64,000 nucleotides of DNA, taken from Luteolibacter sp. Y139. Its GTDB lineage: Bacteria > Verrucomicrobiota > Verrucomicrobiia > Verrucomicrobiales > Akkermansiaceae. The position numbers and the translations under genes were made by a program. Shown here piece by piece: positions 32,397 to 44,400 of this stretch (within the stretch, counting starts at the first letter, position 1; every line of letters begins with the position of its first letter). A model generated the notes under the pieces. That model saw only the letters and a program-made list of their open reading frames with translations. It was not told where the DNA came from and made no database searches. The stretch is taken from positions 124,001 through 188,000 of the forward strand of contig NZ_JBBUKT010000006.1 of assembly GCF_038066715.1 (NCBI RefSeq), given 5' to 3'.

Positions 32397-35300
32397 ATGA
32401 AAACCCGCCAACTCCTCCTGCTCAGCGCAGCATCGCTGGGCGTGATCACGGCCGTCGTGCTGTGGCCGGACTCAGGTCCGCGCGCCACTGCACCGGTTTC
32501 TAGCAAGGTCGCAAGCCTGCCACCGGTGGACGAGGAGGTCGCTCCGGAGGCTGGTGCCAATCCGGAGGTGAAAGGAGCTGAGGCCACGGCGGCTGTGGAT
32601 GAAGCGCCGGCTGATTTCGGAGCATGGGCGAGAGAAACCCCGCCGCAACCGGACTTATCGAAGATCGAGGCTTTCGATGGCTGGGTGGGGCGGTGGAAGG
32701 CCGCGACGCCGGAAGTACGCGTGGCGATGTCGGGGGAAGGGGCTCAGCTCGCGACGGCGCGTCGTCCGGAGTTCAAGGCGCTGATCGCGACGAATCCGCG
32801 GCTGGCCTTGGAGAAAGCGGTGCCGCGCGTGGTGCGGCAGGACTTGCCGGAGGAGATCGTGGCGCAGTTGGAGGCACCGGTTTCTTCCACAGGGGATTTC
32901 AATGTCTATCAGGGACGTCCCGCGGAGGGGATGCAACTGCGGGGCGACCAGCTCACGATGCGCTATTTCGAGGCGAATGGCGTGAGCTACAAGGCCCGGG
33001 TTTTCGGCGAACTGGAGAACGTCACCTCGCGAAAGGGCGTGCCGCTGCAAGGGGTGGCGGTCGATCGTGAATTGGCCATCGCTCAGAATGGGGTGCGGCC
33101 GCTGGAAGTGGGCGAGCGCATCCCCGCAGGCACGGTGGTCGAAGAAACCTGTCCGGTTTCCGGCGAGACGACCCAAGCTGTCTCGACCGGTGAAGCGGTG
33201 AGTGATCAGACGCCGACGGTCGAAATTGGCGGGCGCGTCATCACGCTTTGCAACGGCTCGCACGTCTCCGTGCTGGAAGATGAATACCGCACGTGGATCC
33301 AGGCGAGCGGACCCGGCGGTGCGGGCTTCTTCACGGACAATTTCCCGGGGACTTCATCGCGGGCGATCGGCAACCTTCGCTGCCTCTACATCCGGGCGAC
33401 GTATCAGGAACAGGTCTCGGCGCCGAATACCGAGGAGGAAGCCTACAGCGACATGCGGAATACCGCGCGCTACTACCTCGAAAGCTCGTATGGGAAGATG
33501 ACCACCACCACCACGGTCACCTCGCTGGTCACTCTGCCGCACACGATGGCATGGTACAAGGCGAAGGACGCCGATGTGGACGGACTCGGCCTGATTCACA
33601 CCGAGTCGCGCAATGAGGCGCGCAAGCTTGGCTACGACTCGAACCAATACGACTGCATCATCGTCCGCATCAATGGTGGTCCACGCCTCGAAGGCATCTC
33701 GTGGGGCGGCGGCTCCAGCGTGTGGATCACCTGGGGTGGCATGGACGTGCTCAATCACGAGTGCGGCCACTCGCTCGGCCGCAACCACGCGAACTACTGG
33801 AGCACGACCGACGGCACTGCCTACGGAAACGGAGCCAATGAGGAGTATGGCAACTCCTTCGACGTGATGGGCGGCGGCGGCGGCTTCAGCGCTCACTACA
33901 ATACCATCAGCAAGCGCGCCCTCGGCTGGCTGCCTGACGCCTATGTCCACCAGCCGAAGACGAACGGCGTCTATCGCATCTACGCCTACGACCAGCCGCA
34001 GCTCGAGGAAGGGAAGCGGTATGCGCTGACGGTGGCGAAGGACAGCGTCCGCCAATACAACGTCGAGTTCCACGAGGCGCGTGGCGGGCTGCTCGCGAAT
34101 TCAGCGTTGGTTCTCTACAGCGGCATGGGCAGCAATGCCGGCCACTTGCTCGATACCACACCGGGCAGTTCGGGCGGGAAGGGTGACGGGGGCATCGCCA
34201 TCGGTCGCACCTACTCCGACCTCGAGGCGGACATGCATTTCACGGTGATCGGGAAGAATGCGACTTCGCCGCCTTCCCTCGATGTCGCCTACTACCGCGG
34301 TCCATTTCCGGGTAACAACGCGCCGACGCTCACGCTCAATGCCAGCGCCACCACGATCGCGGCCAATGGCAGCGTGACCTTCACGGCGACAGCGAGCGAT
34401 GCCGATGGCGATGCGCTTGCCTACTACTGGGACTTCGATGATGGCGTTACGGCCGCGAATAGCGCGGTGGTGACCCGCACCTTCACGACGGTCTCGCAGG
34501 TGACGGCGATGCTGACCGTCTCCGACATGAAGGGCGGCACCGCCCGTCGCCATGTCGTGATCAACGTGGGCAGCCACGGCAAGCAGACGGTGACCGGCGC
34601 GATCACGTGGAATGCGCAGCCGCTGCAAGGCGTGCGGGTTTCGAATGGCACCAAGTACGCCTTTACCGATTCCAGTGGCAACTATGCGCTGTCGGGCCTC
34701 AGCACCGGCTCGAACACTCTGACTGCCACCCTGAACGGCTTCACCTTCACTCCGTCCTCCTCTACCAGTCCGCTCAATGTCGTCGCCGGTGCCAACACCG
34801 TCGACTGGACCGCCGGCAACTCGACCTTTGTCACGCTGACGAAGACGGCCGATCCGGTGGAGGGCGGAGCAAATGGCTCCTTCACGCTCACCCGCACCGG
34901 CGACACGACCGCGAGTCTCGCCGTCCGCGTTTCGCCGGTCGGAGGCACCGCGACGAAGACGACCGACTATACCTTCGCGCCCGACTACGTGTCAGATGGT
35001 AGCTATTGGACCTTCACGATTCCCGCGGGCCAGGCCTCGCTGGTGGTGAATGTGGCCGCGGTGAATGATACCGCGCAGGAAGGACCGGAAACGATCACGC
35101 TCCAGCTCGCGTCGAATGGCAATTATCTCTCGAACGCCGGCAATTCCATGGTGATGACGGTGGGTGACAACGACACCGCGCTGCCGCAGGTGGCCGTGGT
35201 TTCGAACGATCCCTATGCCACGGAAGCTCCCGCCGATGCCGCCAGCTTCACTTTCACGCGCATTGGTTCCACGGCCGCGGCGCTAAATGTGTCGGTTGCC

Positions 35301-38300
35301 TGGAGCGGCACGTTCACCAACGGCTCCGACGTCACGACCTTGCCGACGACGGTCACGATTCCCGCGGGTCAAAGCAGCTTCACGCTCGCGGTGAACCCTC
35401 TCAATGATACTGCGATCGAGGTCCCCGAGACGATCATCGCCACGATCAACACGAACGCGGCCTACATTCGCGACACTGCCTCCACCACGGCCACCGTCAC
35501 GCTTACTGATGACGATACGCCGGTGGTCACGGTCAGCGTGCCGGATCCTTCCGCCTCGGAGGCAGGGCCGGACTCGGGACTATTTCTGATCAGTCGCACC
35601 GGCAGCACGGCAGCTCCGTTGAAGGTTTACTACGGCGTCCATGGTAGTGCGCTGCACGGGACCGACTATGCGGCGCTGAATGGCGAGGTGACCATTCCCG
35701 CCGGAGCGACCAGCGCGCCGGTGGTCATCGCTCCCTACAATGACGATCTCGGCGAGCCGGCGGAGAGTGTGGTGCTTGCCGTGACCACCTTCAACGATGC
35801 CTACAGCCTGGGCTCCTCTTTCCAGGGCACGGTGATGATCGCCGACAATTCCGACGTTCCCGTGATCAGCCTGCGTGCCGGCACGGTAGGCGCCGAGGGT
35901 GGTTCGAATCCGACAGTGATCTTCCGCGCGGTGGGAACCGGCGGTGGCAATGTCACGGTGAACTACACGGTCAGCGGCACCGCGACTTCCGGCAGCGACT
36001 TCTCGGCGCTTTCCGGCAGCGTTTCCATCCCGGCTACCGGGACGAACGATGTCACCCTGACGATCCCGGTGATCAATGATGCCGTCGCGGAATCGACCGA
36101 GACGGTGATCGTGACGATCACTCCCAGCGCCAACTACAAGATCTATAACAGTGCCTCGGCCGAAGCGATCATCCGCGACAATGACAGCGGCAGCGATCGC
36201 GTGATGGTCTCCACCGCCAACCAATCGCCGAGCGAGGCGGGTGCTACCGGGCAGTTTTATTTCTCGCGGACCTTAAGCGCCGGTGATCTCACGGTGAACT
36301 ACGCGATCTCTGGCACCGCGACCAATGGCGTGGACTACGCCTCCCTGACAGGCAGCGTGGTGATCCCCAATGGCCAGACTGGCGTGGACGTGCTGATGAC
36401 GCCGACCGACGACGCGATCGCGGAAGGCACCGAGACGGTCACCGTTACCGTGCTCCCCGGCACCGGCTACGGCCCGGATCGCCCGGGGTCCGCGACGTAT
36501 GAGATCATCGACAATGAGACCCCGTCGGTCGCCGTCGGCTTCCAGGCCGCGACGGTGACGGTGAGCGAGAATGATGCGGGCGGCGAATACCGCGATATCC
36601 CGGTGACGCTTTCCGCCTCCTCGGCGAACACGGTGACCGTGGACTATACCTCGAGCGGCGGCAGTGCCTCGGGCGATGACATCGACTGGTCCTTCGTCAC
36701 GGCGGGTAATGTTCCGATTCCCGGCGGAACCCTGACCTTCGCACCGGGTGTGACCTCGCAGAATATTCGCGTCCGTATCAAGAACGATGGCGTGATGGAA
36801 CCGGTGGAGACCGCGATGCTGGAGTTGCGCGCGCCGCGGTTCGCAGCGCTCTCGCCGGGCCTGGCGAAGCAGTCGTTGCTGATCTTCGATGCGGCGCCAT
36901 CGGCGATGGTGCTGGAAGAGCGCTGGGGAAATACCGCGGTCTACACGAACCAGTCGTGGAGCACGAATACGCCGAACTATGCCGGCGTCCTCTACTCATT
37001 CACCACGCCGCAGGATGTCGCCGACAACTATTCGCGCCGCTTGACCGGCCAGATCGTCGCGCCGGTCACTGGCACCTACAAGTTCTGGATCGCATCCGAC
37101 GATGCCTCGCGGCTCTACCTGAGCACGACCTCGTCGGCGGCGCAGAAGGTTCAGATCGCCACGCTCTCCACTTATACCAACTTCCAGAACTGGGACGCCA
37201 ATGCGTCACAGGCTTCCGCAAATATCACGCTGACGGCCGGGCAGTCGTATTACATGGAAGTCCAGCACCAGGAGGGTGGCGGAGGCGACCACGTATCCGT
37301 GGCATGGCAGGGACCGAATTTCAGCCGCACCCCGATCACGCTGGCCACGCCGGAGAATACCGCGCCACGCTTTGTCAGGCTGGCCACGCCCGCGACGACC
37401 CGCACCGAAGCCGATGGCAGCGAGCCGATGTTGATGGCAGTGCTGGATCGTCCTGCGGGAAGTACGCCGGTCACCGTACAATTTACCGTCACCGGCACTG
37501 CGACCGCTGGCAGTGACTACAATCTCACGCCCGGCACCCTGACCTTCGCCGCCGGCGAGCAGGTGAAGCTGCTGCCGCTTACGATCCTTTCCGACGCGAT
37601 CGGCGAAGCACCGGAGGCGATTGTCGTGTCCCTCACGAGCCCTTCCGGGGCAAGCCTTGCGTCGCCGTCGACGCACGTCATCACGCTGCGCGACACCGAC
37701 ACGCCGGTGGTGAACGCGGTCTTTGCCACCGCCACTTCGGCGATGGCTTCGGGCGCCGTGATCGGCACGTCCACCGCCACGCCGGCTTCTGGCCGTAGCA
37801 TCACCGGGTGGAGCATCGTGGCAGGCAATACCGGGAATGCCTTTGCGATCAATGCCTCGGGGCAGGTCTCGCTGGTCACGCCCGGTGCGCTGCCAAATCC
37901 GGGCAGTGTTCAACTGGTCGTGCGCGCCACCGATAACGTCGGCGCTGCGGGCGACGGCTTTGTCAACGTGATCTGCAATGCCCCGGCCAATGGCGTGGTG
38001 GAGCAGCGGTGGAACGGGAACTCCGCCTTCGACAACGAGGACTGGACCGGGACGGCTGCTTACACCGGCACTCGCCCGAATTTCACGTCGGCCCAGGACG
38101 TGGCCGACAACTACTCGCGCCGTCTCACCGGCTATCTCAAGCCTGCCACCACTGGCGACTACACGTTCTGGATCGCGGGCGACGACGACTGCCGCCTCTA
38201 CCTGAGCAGCGACGGTTTCCCCGCCAACAAGGTGGAGATCGCCAACGTCGACGGCTACACGAATTACCAAGCGTGGGATTCACAGTCGCAGCAAAAGTCT

Positions 38301-41192
38301 GCGGCGATCCCGCTGGTTGCTGGGAAGGTCTATTGGCTGGAAGCCCAGCAGAAGGAAGGCGGCGGCGGCGACCACGTGTCCGTGGCGTGGCAAGGCCCCG
38401 GCATCTCCCGCCAGGCAATCCCGGCGAGCGTGGTTTTCCCGAATGTCGCTGGCGCGAACTTCGAGAATCCGCCGGTGCCGCCGAGCATCGTGCTCACCTC
38501 GCCAAGCGCGGGCAGCTCCTTCAATGCAGGAGATAATGTGACGCTCACGGCGAATGTGGCGGGCGGTTCGATGGCGATCACCGCGGTGGAGTTCTATCGT
38601 GACGCGACCCTGATCGGCTCCGACAACTCCTCTCCCTACAGCGCGACGTGGTCGGGTGCCACGGCTGGGAATTTCACACTCACGGCGAAGGTGACCTACA
38701 CCGGCGGTGGCGTGACTTCGGCTGGTTCGGCAATTTCTGTCGTCGATACGAACCCCGCCGGCGACCCGGACGGTGATGGATTCACCACCGGTCTCGAGAC
38801 GGCGCTTGGCACGAACCCGAATTCCGCGGCATCGCAGCCGCCCGCGCTCTACGCCAACCTCCGCGCCTGGTGGAAGCTGAATGAAACCAGCGGAATCAAC
38901 GCCGACGATACCACGGGCCGAGTTCAGGATGGCACCGTTACCGGTGCGCTATGGACGAGTGGCATCACCGGCAATGCGCTGAGCTTCGATGGCGTGGATG
39001 ATGGCGTGCTGGTCGGCACGTCTGCCGCGATCATTGGTTTGGGTGATCTCTCGCTGACGGCCTGGGTGAAGGTCGATCCCGGTTCGCCCCTGGGTACCGT
39101 GATCCAGCAGCGCGATTCCGGAGGGACCGGACAGCAAGGAAACTACATGCTGAACGTGAACGCGAACGGCACGGTGAATTTCTTCATCTATGGCGGCAGC
39201 GCCTATCAGTTCGACCTGACCACCACCGGCGCGATCAATGACGGCCAGTGGCATCACCTCGCCGCGCTGCGCAGCGGGACTTCCGGGAAGATCTACATCG
39301 ACGGCGTGGAAGCGGCGGCCGGCAGCGGAACCACCCAGCCACTGCTGTCACGAGCCGTCGCGATCGGCTACGACGCTCGTGACAATACCAAGCGCTTCGA
39401 TGGCTTGATCGACGATGTGCGCATCTACGAGCGCGCGCTTTCCGCCGCAGAGGTTGATGGCCTCCATGATGCGCTCGTGCCGAATCGTGCTCCTGCTTTC
39501 ACCACGGACCCCGTGGTCAAGGCCGCGGCACCCGAGGACTCGGCCTATAGTGGCAACCTTGCTGCGAATGTCAGCGATCCCGATTTCGGCGACACGTTGA
39601 CCTATTCGAAGCTCACGGGACCGGCGTGGCTGAGCGTGGCTTCAAACGGCGCTCTCTCCGGCACGCCGTTGAATGCCAACGTGGGGGTGAACACCTTCAC
39701 CGTCCGCGTTACCGATCCCGGCGGTCTGAGTGATGACGCCACGATGTCCATCACGGTGACGAATACCAACGATGCGCCCGTTTTCGCCGCGGATCCGATG
39801 ACCGGCGGCAATGCCACCGAGGATAGCGCCTATTCCGGCAGCATTGGTGGCACGGCGAGCGACGTGGATGCAGGCGACAACTTGACCTATTCCAAGTTCA
39901 GCGGCCCGGCATGGCTCAGCGTGGCTCCGAACGGCGTGCTCAGCGGGACGCCCGGCAATGGCGACGTCGGCTCCAACAGTTTCACGGTCCGCGTGACCGA
40001 CAGCGGCGGACTTACCGATGATGCGGTCTTCAACGTCACCGTCATCAACGTGAACGATGCTCCTGCCTTCAATGTCGATCCGATCGCGGGTGCAGCGGCT
40101 ACCGAAGACCAGAGCTACAGCGGCACGCTGGCGAGCAGCGCGGGCGATATCGATGCCGGCGACACCTTGACTTACTCCAAGGTCTCCGGTCCCGCATGGC
40201 TGGGTGTCGCTTCCAATGGTGCGCTGTCCGGCTTGCCGATGAATGGCGACGTGGGAGCGAATAGCTTCACCGTCCGTGTCACCGACGGCTCCGGCGCCAG
40301 TGACGATGCTGTCCTCAATATCAGCGTGGCCAATGTGAACGACGCTCCGGTCTTCACCGTGGATCCGATGACGCGTGAAGGCGGCACTGAGGAAGTGACC
40401 TACGCGGGAACGAGTTTGGCGGGAACGGCAATCGATGTGGATGCGGGTGACACCATCACCTATTCCAAGTTCAGTGGTCCTCCCTGGCTGAACGTTGCCG
40501 CGAATGGAACGCTCAGTGGCACGCCGCCGGCAGGAAGCGGTGGCAGCAATGTCTTCGTCGTCCGCGCCACCGATGTCTCCGGTGCCCATGATGACGCGAC
40601 GCTGACGATCGACATCGTCGGCGCGTCGTTGCCCATGCCATGGGATGAAATGGAGATCGGTAGCGGCACCGTGGCGGGCTCGTCCGCGCACAGTGGCGAC
40701 ACCTACACGGTCTCCGGTGCGGGCGCTCTTGGCAGCGGTTTCCTGAACAGCCGCAATGACGCCTTCCACTTCGTCTGGCAGACGATCAGCGGCGATGGCG
40801 AAATCATTGCCCGGATCAATTCGCTGCAAGCCAGTGGCACGAATTCGCGGGTCGGCGTGATGATCCGCGACACCTTGGCCTCGAACTCGCGCCATGTTTT
40901 CATGGGCATGACGGACGACAACGACTACCGCTGGGTGCGCCGGACGGGCATGAATGGCAACACGTCCACCACCAGCAGCGGCACTGGCACGACGCCGAAT
41001 GCCTGGGTCCGTCTGACTCGGGTGGGGGATACCATTACCGCCTACAAGAGCAGTGACGGCACGACTTGGACCCAGGTCGGCAGCTTGACTGCCAATTACC
41101 CATCTAACTGCTATGTCGGCCTGGTGGTTGCCAGTGGTAGTGCCGATGGATTGAACACCTCCCAGTTCAGCAACGTGAGCGTGACTCCCTGA
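32397..41192 (+). CDS. Giant secreted metalloprotease with Calx-beta, PA14, LamG and He_PIG repeats
   Basis: A 2931-residue exported protein. A signal peptide or anchor (MKTRQLLLLSAASLGVITAVV) and a pro-like region (to about 290) precede a zinc-protease domain with NHECGHSLGRNH: His454, Glu455, His458, His464 form a metzincin-type site, followed by a DVMGG Met-turn. Then a PKD domain (about 640-725), a carboxypeptidase-regulatory-like domain (about 730-800), six Calx-beta repeats (about 809-1500), PA14 (1500-1655), another Calx-beta, PA14 (1865-2010), an Ig-like domain, an Asp-rich thrombospondin-3 segment (DPDGDGFTTG), LamG (about 2150-2360), four He_PIG/cadherin-like repeats (about 2363-2740), and a 185-residue C-terminal module. 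Ca and glycan binding by the repeats is inferred. It probably digests matrix or cell-surface glycoprotein. A terminator follows. Confidence 0.87.
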   Translation: MKTRQLLLLSAASLGVITAVVLWPDSGPRATAPVSSKVASLPPVDEEVAPEAGANPEVKGAEATAAVDEAPADFGAWARETPPQPDLSKIEAFDGWVGRWKAATPEVRVAMSGEGAQLATARRPEFKALIATNPRLALEKAVPRVVRQDLPEEIVAQLEAPVSSTGDFNVYQGRPAEGMQLRGDQLTMRYFEANGVSYKARVFGELENVTSRKGVPLQGVAVDRELAIAQNGVRPLEVGERIPAGTVVEETCPVSGETTQAVSTGEAVSDQTPTVEIGGRVITLCNGSHVSVLEDEYRTWIQASGPGGAGFFTDNFPGTSSRAIGNLRCLYIRATYQEQVSAPNTEEEAYSDMRNTARYYLESSYGKMTTTTTVTSLVTLPHTMAWYKAKDADVDGLGLIHTESRNEARKLGYDSNQYDCIIVRINGGPRLEGISWGGGSSVWITWGGMDVLNHECGHSLGRNHANYWSTTDGTAYGNGANEEYGNSFDVMGGGGGFSAHYNTISKRALGWLPDAYVHQPKTNGVYRIYAYDQPQLEEGKRYALTVAKDSVRQYNVEFHEARGGLLANSALVLYSGMGSNAGHLLDTTPGSSGGKGDGGIAIGRTYSDLEADMHFTVIGKNATSPPSLDVAYYRGPFPGNNAPTLTLNASATTIAANGSVTFTATASDADGDALAYYWDFDDGVTAANSAVVTRTFTTVSQVTAMLTVSDMKGGTARRHVVINVGSHGKQTVTGAITWNAQPLQGVRVSNGTKYAFTDSSGNYALSGLSTGSNTLTATLNGFTFTPSSSTSPLNVVAGANTVDWTAGNSTFVTLTKTADPVEGGANGSFTLTRTGDTTASLAVRVSPVGGTATKTTDYTFAPDYVSDGSYWTFTIPAGQASLVVNVAAVNDTAQEGPETITLQLASNGNYLSNAGNSMVMTVGDNDTALPQVAVVSNDPYATEAPADAASFTFTRIGSTAAALNVSVAWSGTFTNGSDVTTLPTTVTIPAGQSSFTLAVNPLNDTAIEVPETIIATINTNAAYIRDTASTTATVTLTDDDTPVVTVSVPDPSASEAGPDSGLFLISRTGSTAAPLKVYYGVHGSALHGTDYAALNGEVTIPAGATSAPVVIAPYNDDLGEPAESVVLAVTTFNDAYSLGSSFQGTVMIADNSDVPVISLRAGTVGAEGGSNPTVIFRAVGTGGGNVTVNYTVSGTATSGSDFSALSGSVSIPATGTNDVTLTIPVINDAVAESTETVIVTITPSANYKIYNSASAEAIIRDNDSGSDRVMVSTANQSPSEAGATGQFYFSRTLSAGDLTVNYAISGTATNGVDYASLTGSVVIPNGQTGVDVLMTPTDDAIAEGTETVTVTVLPGTGYGPDRPGSATYEIIDNETPSVAVGFQAATVTVSENDAGGEYRDIPVTLSASSANTVTVDYTSSGGSASGDDIDWSFVTAGNVPIPGGTLTFAPGVTSQNIRVRIKNDGVMEPVETAMLELRAPRFAALSPGLAKQSLLIFDAAPSAMVLEERWGNTAVYTNQSWSTNTPNYAGVLYSFTTPQDVADNYSRRLTGQIVAPVTGTYKFWIASDDASRLYLSTTSSAAQKVQIATLSTYTNFQNWDANASQASANITLTAGQSYYMEVQHQEGGGGDHVSVAWQGPNFSRTPITLATPENTAPRFVRLATPATTRTEADGSEPMLMAVLDRPAGSTPVTVQFTVTGTATAGSDYNLTPGTLTFAAGEQVKLLPLTILSDAIGEAPEAIVVSLTSPSGASLASPSTHVITLRDTDTPVVNAVFATATSAMASGAVIGTSTATPASGRSITGWSIVAGNTGNAFAINASGQVSLVTPGALPNPGSVQLVVRATDNVGAAGDGFVNVICNAPANGVVEQRWNGNSAFDNEDWTGTAAYTGTRPNFTSAQDVADNYSRRLTGYLKPATTGDYTFWIAGDDDCRLYLSSDGFPANKVEIANVDGYTNYQAWDSQSQQKSAAIPLVAGKVYWLEAQQKEGGGGDHVSVAWQGPGISRQAIPASVVFPNVAGANFENPPVPPSIVLTSPSAGSSFNAGDNVTLTANVAGGSMAITAVEFYRDATLIGSDNSSPYSATWSGATAGNFTLTAKVTYTGGGVTSAGSAISVVDTNPAGDPDGDGFTTGLETALGTNPNSAASQPPALYANLRAWWKLNETSGINADDTTGRVQDGTVTGALWTSGITGNALSFDGVDDGVLVGTSAAIIGLGDLSLTAWVKVDPGSPLGTVIQQRDSGGTGQQGNYMLNVNANGTVNFFIYGGSAYQFDLTTTGAINDGQWHHLAALRSGTSGKIYIDGVEAAAGSGTTQPLLSRAVAIGYDARDNTKRFDGLIDDVRIYERALSAAEVDGLHDALVPNRAPAFTTDPVVKAAAPEDSAYSGNLAANVSDPDFGDTLTYSKLTGPAWLSVASNGALSGTPLNANVGVNTFTVRVTDPGGLSDDATMSITVTNTNDAPVFAADPMTGGNATEDSAYSGSIGGTASDVDAGDNLTYSKFSGPAWLSVAPNGVLSGTPGNGDVGSNSFTVRVTDSGGLTDDAVFNVTVINVNDAPAFNVDPIAGAAATEDQSYSGTLASSAGDIDAGDTLTYSKVSGPAWLGVASNGALSGLPMNGDVGANSFTVRVTDGSGASDDAVLNISVANVNDAPVFTVDPMTREGGTEEVTYAGTSLAGTAIDVDAGDTITYSKFSGPPWLNVAANGTLSGTPPAGSGGSNVFVVRATDVSGAHDDATLTIDIVGASLPMPWDEMEIGSGTVAGSSAHSGDTYTVSGAGALGSGFLNSRNDAFHFVWQTISGDGEIIARINSLQASGTNSRVGVMIRDTLASNSRHVFMGMTDDNDYRWVRRTGMNGNTSTTSSGTGTTPNAWVRLTRVGDTITAYKSSDGTTWTQVGSLTANYPSNCYVGLVVASGSADGLNTSQFSNVSVTP

Positions 41193-41226
41193 AGACATCG
41201 GGAGGGGAATCCAGATTGATCAGCGC

Positions 41227-41254
41227 AAGGGCGACGGTGTTCCGTCGCCCTTTT
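41227..41254 (+). terminator. Rho-independent terminator after first giant gene
   Basis: A perfect 11-bp stem (AAGGGCGACGG / CCGTCGCCCTT) around a TGTT loop, ending in TTTT, 35 bases after the stop. It separates the first giant gene from the second, so each has its own promoter. Confidence 0.85.
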
Positions 41255-41418
41255 CGCGTGAATCGGGTCGATTGGCAGAAAATATCTTAAAAATCGCCAT
41301 TAAACGATAAAAAGTGATTGTGTGACGGCGGGTTTTGCGATTTTTAGATGTTCGAATCGTCAAAAATGACCCGAATAAGCGGCGATTTAGGCGATTTGAC
41401 CCCAAAAGCCCACGACCC

Positions 41419-44400
41419 ATGAACCCCACTAAATCCTTTGCCAGGAGAGCCCTCGGACTGACGCCATGGTGCATCTCCGGCCTTACTATCCTGACGGCAA
41501 ACGCGGCGGCCCCGGTCGCCTATGACGACGTGATCGCCGGCAAGGCGGACACACAACTCGTCCTCGATTACCTGTTGCTCAACGACACGGATGCTGATGG
41601 CAATACGCTGAGCATTTCCGCCGTCGGGGCGCCCGCCCATGGCACTCTAACAGCACTGGGTGGCAATAGCTACCGCTACACGCCCACCGCCGGCTACGCG
41701 GGACGGGACAGCTTCACCTACACCGTGGCGGATGGCACGGGCGGGACGGATACCGGGCTGGTGACCATCTCGGTCAATGCGGCTTATGACGTCGAGGCGG
41801 TGCGCACCGCGATCCTGACGGGAGTCGCGCAGCTCGCGGATCCCACCCAGCCGGGCCATATGAGCGTGTGGGGCCCCACCGCAGTGAGCATCTCGAACTA
41901 CGCGGGTCAGAACGAGACCCAGCCGATGATCGCGGCCGCGACGCTCGGGGCCGGACGGGTGGTGGTGATGCCGGACCACCAGTGGTTCAACATGGACAAC
42001 TACGGGAGCCAGTTCAACACCGGCACCTACTACCAGAACGCCATCAACTGGGCCGCCGGGACGACCAACAAGGGAATCGCGATCGTAACGGTCAATGCGG
42101 CGTGTTCGACGTGGCTCGCCGCACAGGGCTACACCAACGTGACCACCACGACGGAGGCAAACTTGCCGACCGCGCTGGCATCCGCGAATGTGCTCGTCGG
42201 CTGGCTCGGAAACAACACGCCTGCCGCGTCGATTTCCGCGGTATCCAATTTCCTGAGCAATGGTGGCGCCGCACTGCTTTGCGACTATTCGCCCGGCTAC
42301 TCCTGGTGGTGGGGCAAGCAGAAGTGGCAGATCCCGTCGGCGATTGCGTTGCGCGAAGCCGGTCTCGCCTTTGTTAGCGATGACCTCGTCTGGTCCGGTC
42401 CTTTCACGACCAACCGGGCGGACGACGTGATGACGCTGGATACCATCGTCAGCCTGATGGCGAATCCGGGAGCCTACACCCAGAACCAGAAGGACCTCGC
42501 GGTGGTAGTGATGCAGCGGATGCTCGAATCCCTCGATCCCAATGACATCGCCTACGCACGGCTGAATGCCGCCTTCAAGAATGCCGTCGGAGCGATCACG
42601 CCCACGCCGCTGGCACCGGTGACCGATTCATTCCAGCGCACGCTACTCAGCATCGAATGCTCGCAGCTCGCCAAGCTGGCGCCCGCATCGATGACTGCTC
42701 ATCGCGCTGCTCTGGCAGTAAGCCCGACCGCACCGCGCGTGACGAATGCGACCTTCGGCCTGGAGGCACCCGCGGCCGCGCATTCAGAGAAGACGATCTA
42801 CACGCCCTTCTATGCAGCGCCTGGCGAACTGGTAACGATCACGTTCCCCGCGGCGCTTTCGACCATCAATCTGGACGTGCGCACGAGCCATCTTCGTTCG
42901 GCTCCCGGTGACGCGACCAGCTATCCGGTGATGCCCGCTCAGATCATCAATCGGGATGTGACCAGCACCACGGTGCAGGTCGCGAATCCCCACGGCGGCC
43001 TCATCCAGATCATCGTGCCGAGCAATGTCACTTGGAGCGGCACCCAGAACATCACCGTCACGGGAGCGGTGCAGGCACCGTATTTCAAGCTGGGCACCAC
43101 CACCGATGCACAGTGGGTGGCGGGCATTCGCAGCCGAGGCACTCCTTTCGGCGTCATTGACTCGCCTGAAGCCACGCTGGTGGTCGATGCCGACAAGTGG
43201 TTGCGGACTCTCTCCGATCCGGAGGCGGTGATCACCGAGTGGAACTACTTCTGCGGAAAGGTCCGCCAGTTCTATGCCTACAATCCGGGCCGCCAGCTGC
43301 CGATGCACCACGACTTTTATGCAGCCGGTGGCGTGTCGACCTACCCGCAGTCGTATGACCTCACCGACGAGATCACCAACTCGCTCAACCTGAAGTCATC
43401 CGCCTACGCGCTGACGCTCCACGAATACGGCCACATCTGCGACTCGGATAATTTGCTGTTCAACGGCTTCGGCGAAACGAACCCGAACCTCGGCGGCAAG
43501 TGGCTCCAACAGACCGAGCGCAACTATGCGTGGAAGCAGTGCCTGGCTGTCGGCCGGGTCAATCGCTACCTCACCGTGGCGAGCGATCCCGACCTCTGGA
43601 CCGAGGAGGCCCACCATGCGGTGGATGTGAAAGTGGTTCCCTTTGACATCCTTTCCGCCCAATTCGGCCCGGCTCTTCTCAAGGACACCGTGGCGGCAAT
43701 GACGGCCTTGTCGCCGATCTCGACCAGCCAGGGGAAGATCGACGAATGGGTCCGCCAGCTCAGCAATCGCACGGGCTATGACATGACCACGTTTTTCGAG
43801 GCCTGGCTCTTGCCCGTGTCAGCGTCGGTGAAGACCGAGCTTTCGGGATTGCCCGATTGGATGCCGGTCGACCGGACTCCCGAGTCGCTCACGCTGGCGC
43901 AGGACACGACGGTCACCTTTGAGAATCCTGGCAGCAACGACTTCAGCTACGACGGCGGACTGAACCTGACCGCGGTTTCGCAGCCGGCTCACGGCGTGGT
44001 CGCGAACCTTGGCAATGGCAGCTACACCTATACGCCTGCTGCCGGCTACACCGGCTCCGATAGCTTCACCTACACGGTGACGAATGCCACCGGCAATGCG
44101 TTCGTTACCACGATCCCGGTGAAGGTCGTCGCCGCGGCGAATGATCCGAAACTGGTTGCCTTCGATGGCGTGGCGGATGGTTCCAACTGGACCCTGGTGC
44201 AGCTCGACAAAACCTACACCTCGATGGTCGTGGTCGCACAGCCGCTGGCCGGTGCCGGTGCGCCGCCGCTTGCCAGCCGCATTCGAAATGCCAGCGGCTC
44301 GTCCTTCGAGATCCGCCTGGATCGTCTGGATGGATCCGCCACACCGGTGGGACCCACTGGTGTGCGATACCTCGTCGTGGAAGCTGGGGTGTATAACCAG

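Noticed and set aside
39642-41198. 518-codon minus-strand open frame over the tail of giant gene 1
   Set aside because: Antisense to repetitive He_PIG domains; its repetitiveness is a reflection of the coding strand.
32156-41317. TAAAAAGTGA decamer upstream of giant genes 1 and 2
   Set aside because: Two copies at different distances from the starts in A/T-rich DNA; too weak to call a shared operator.
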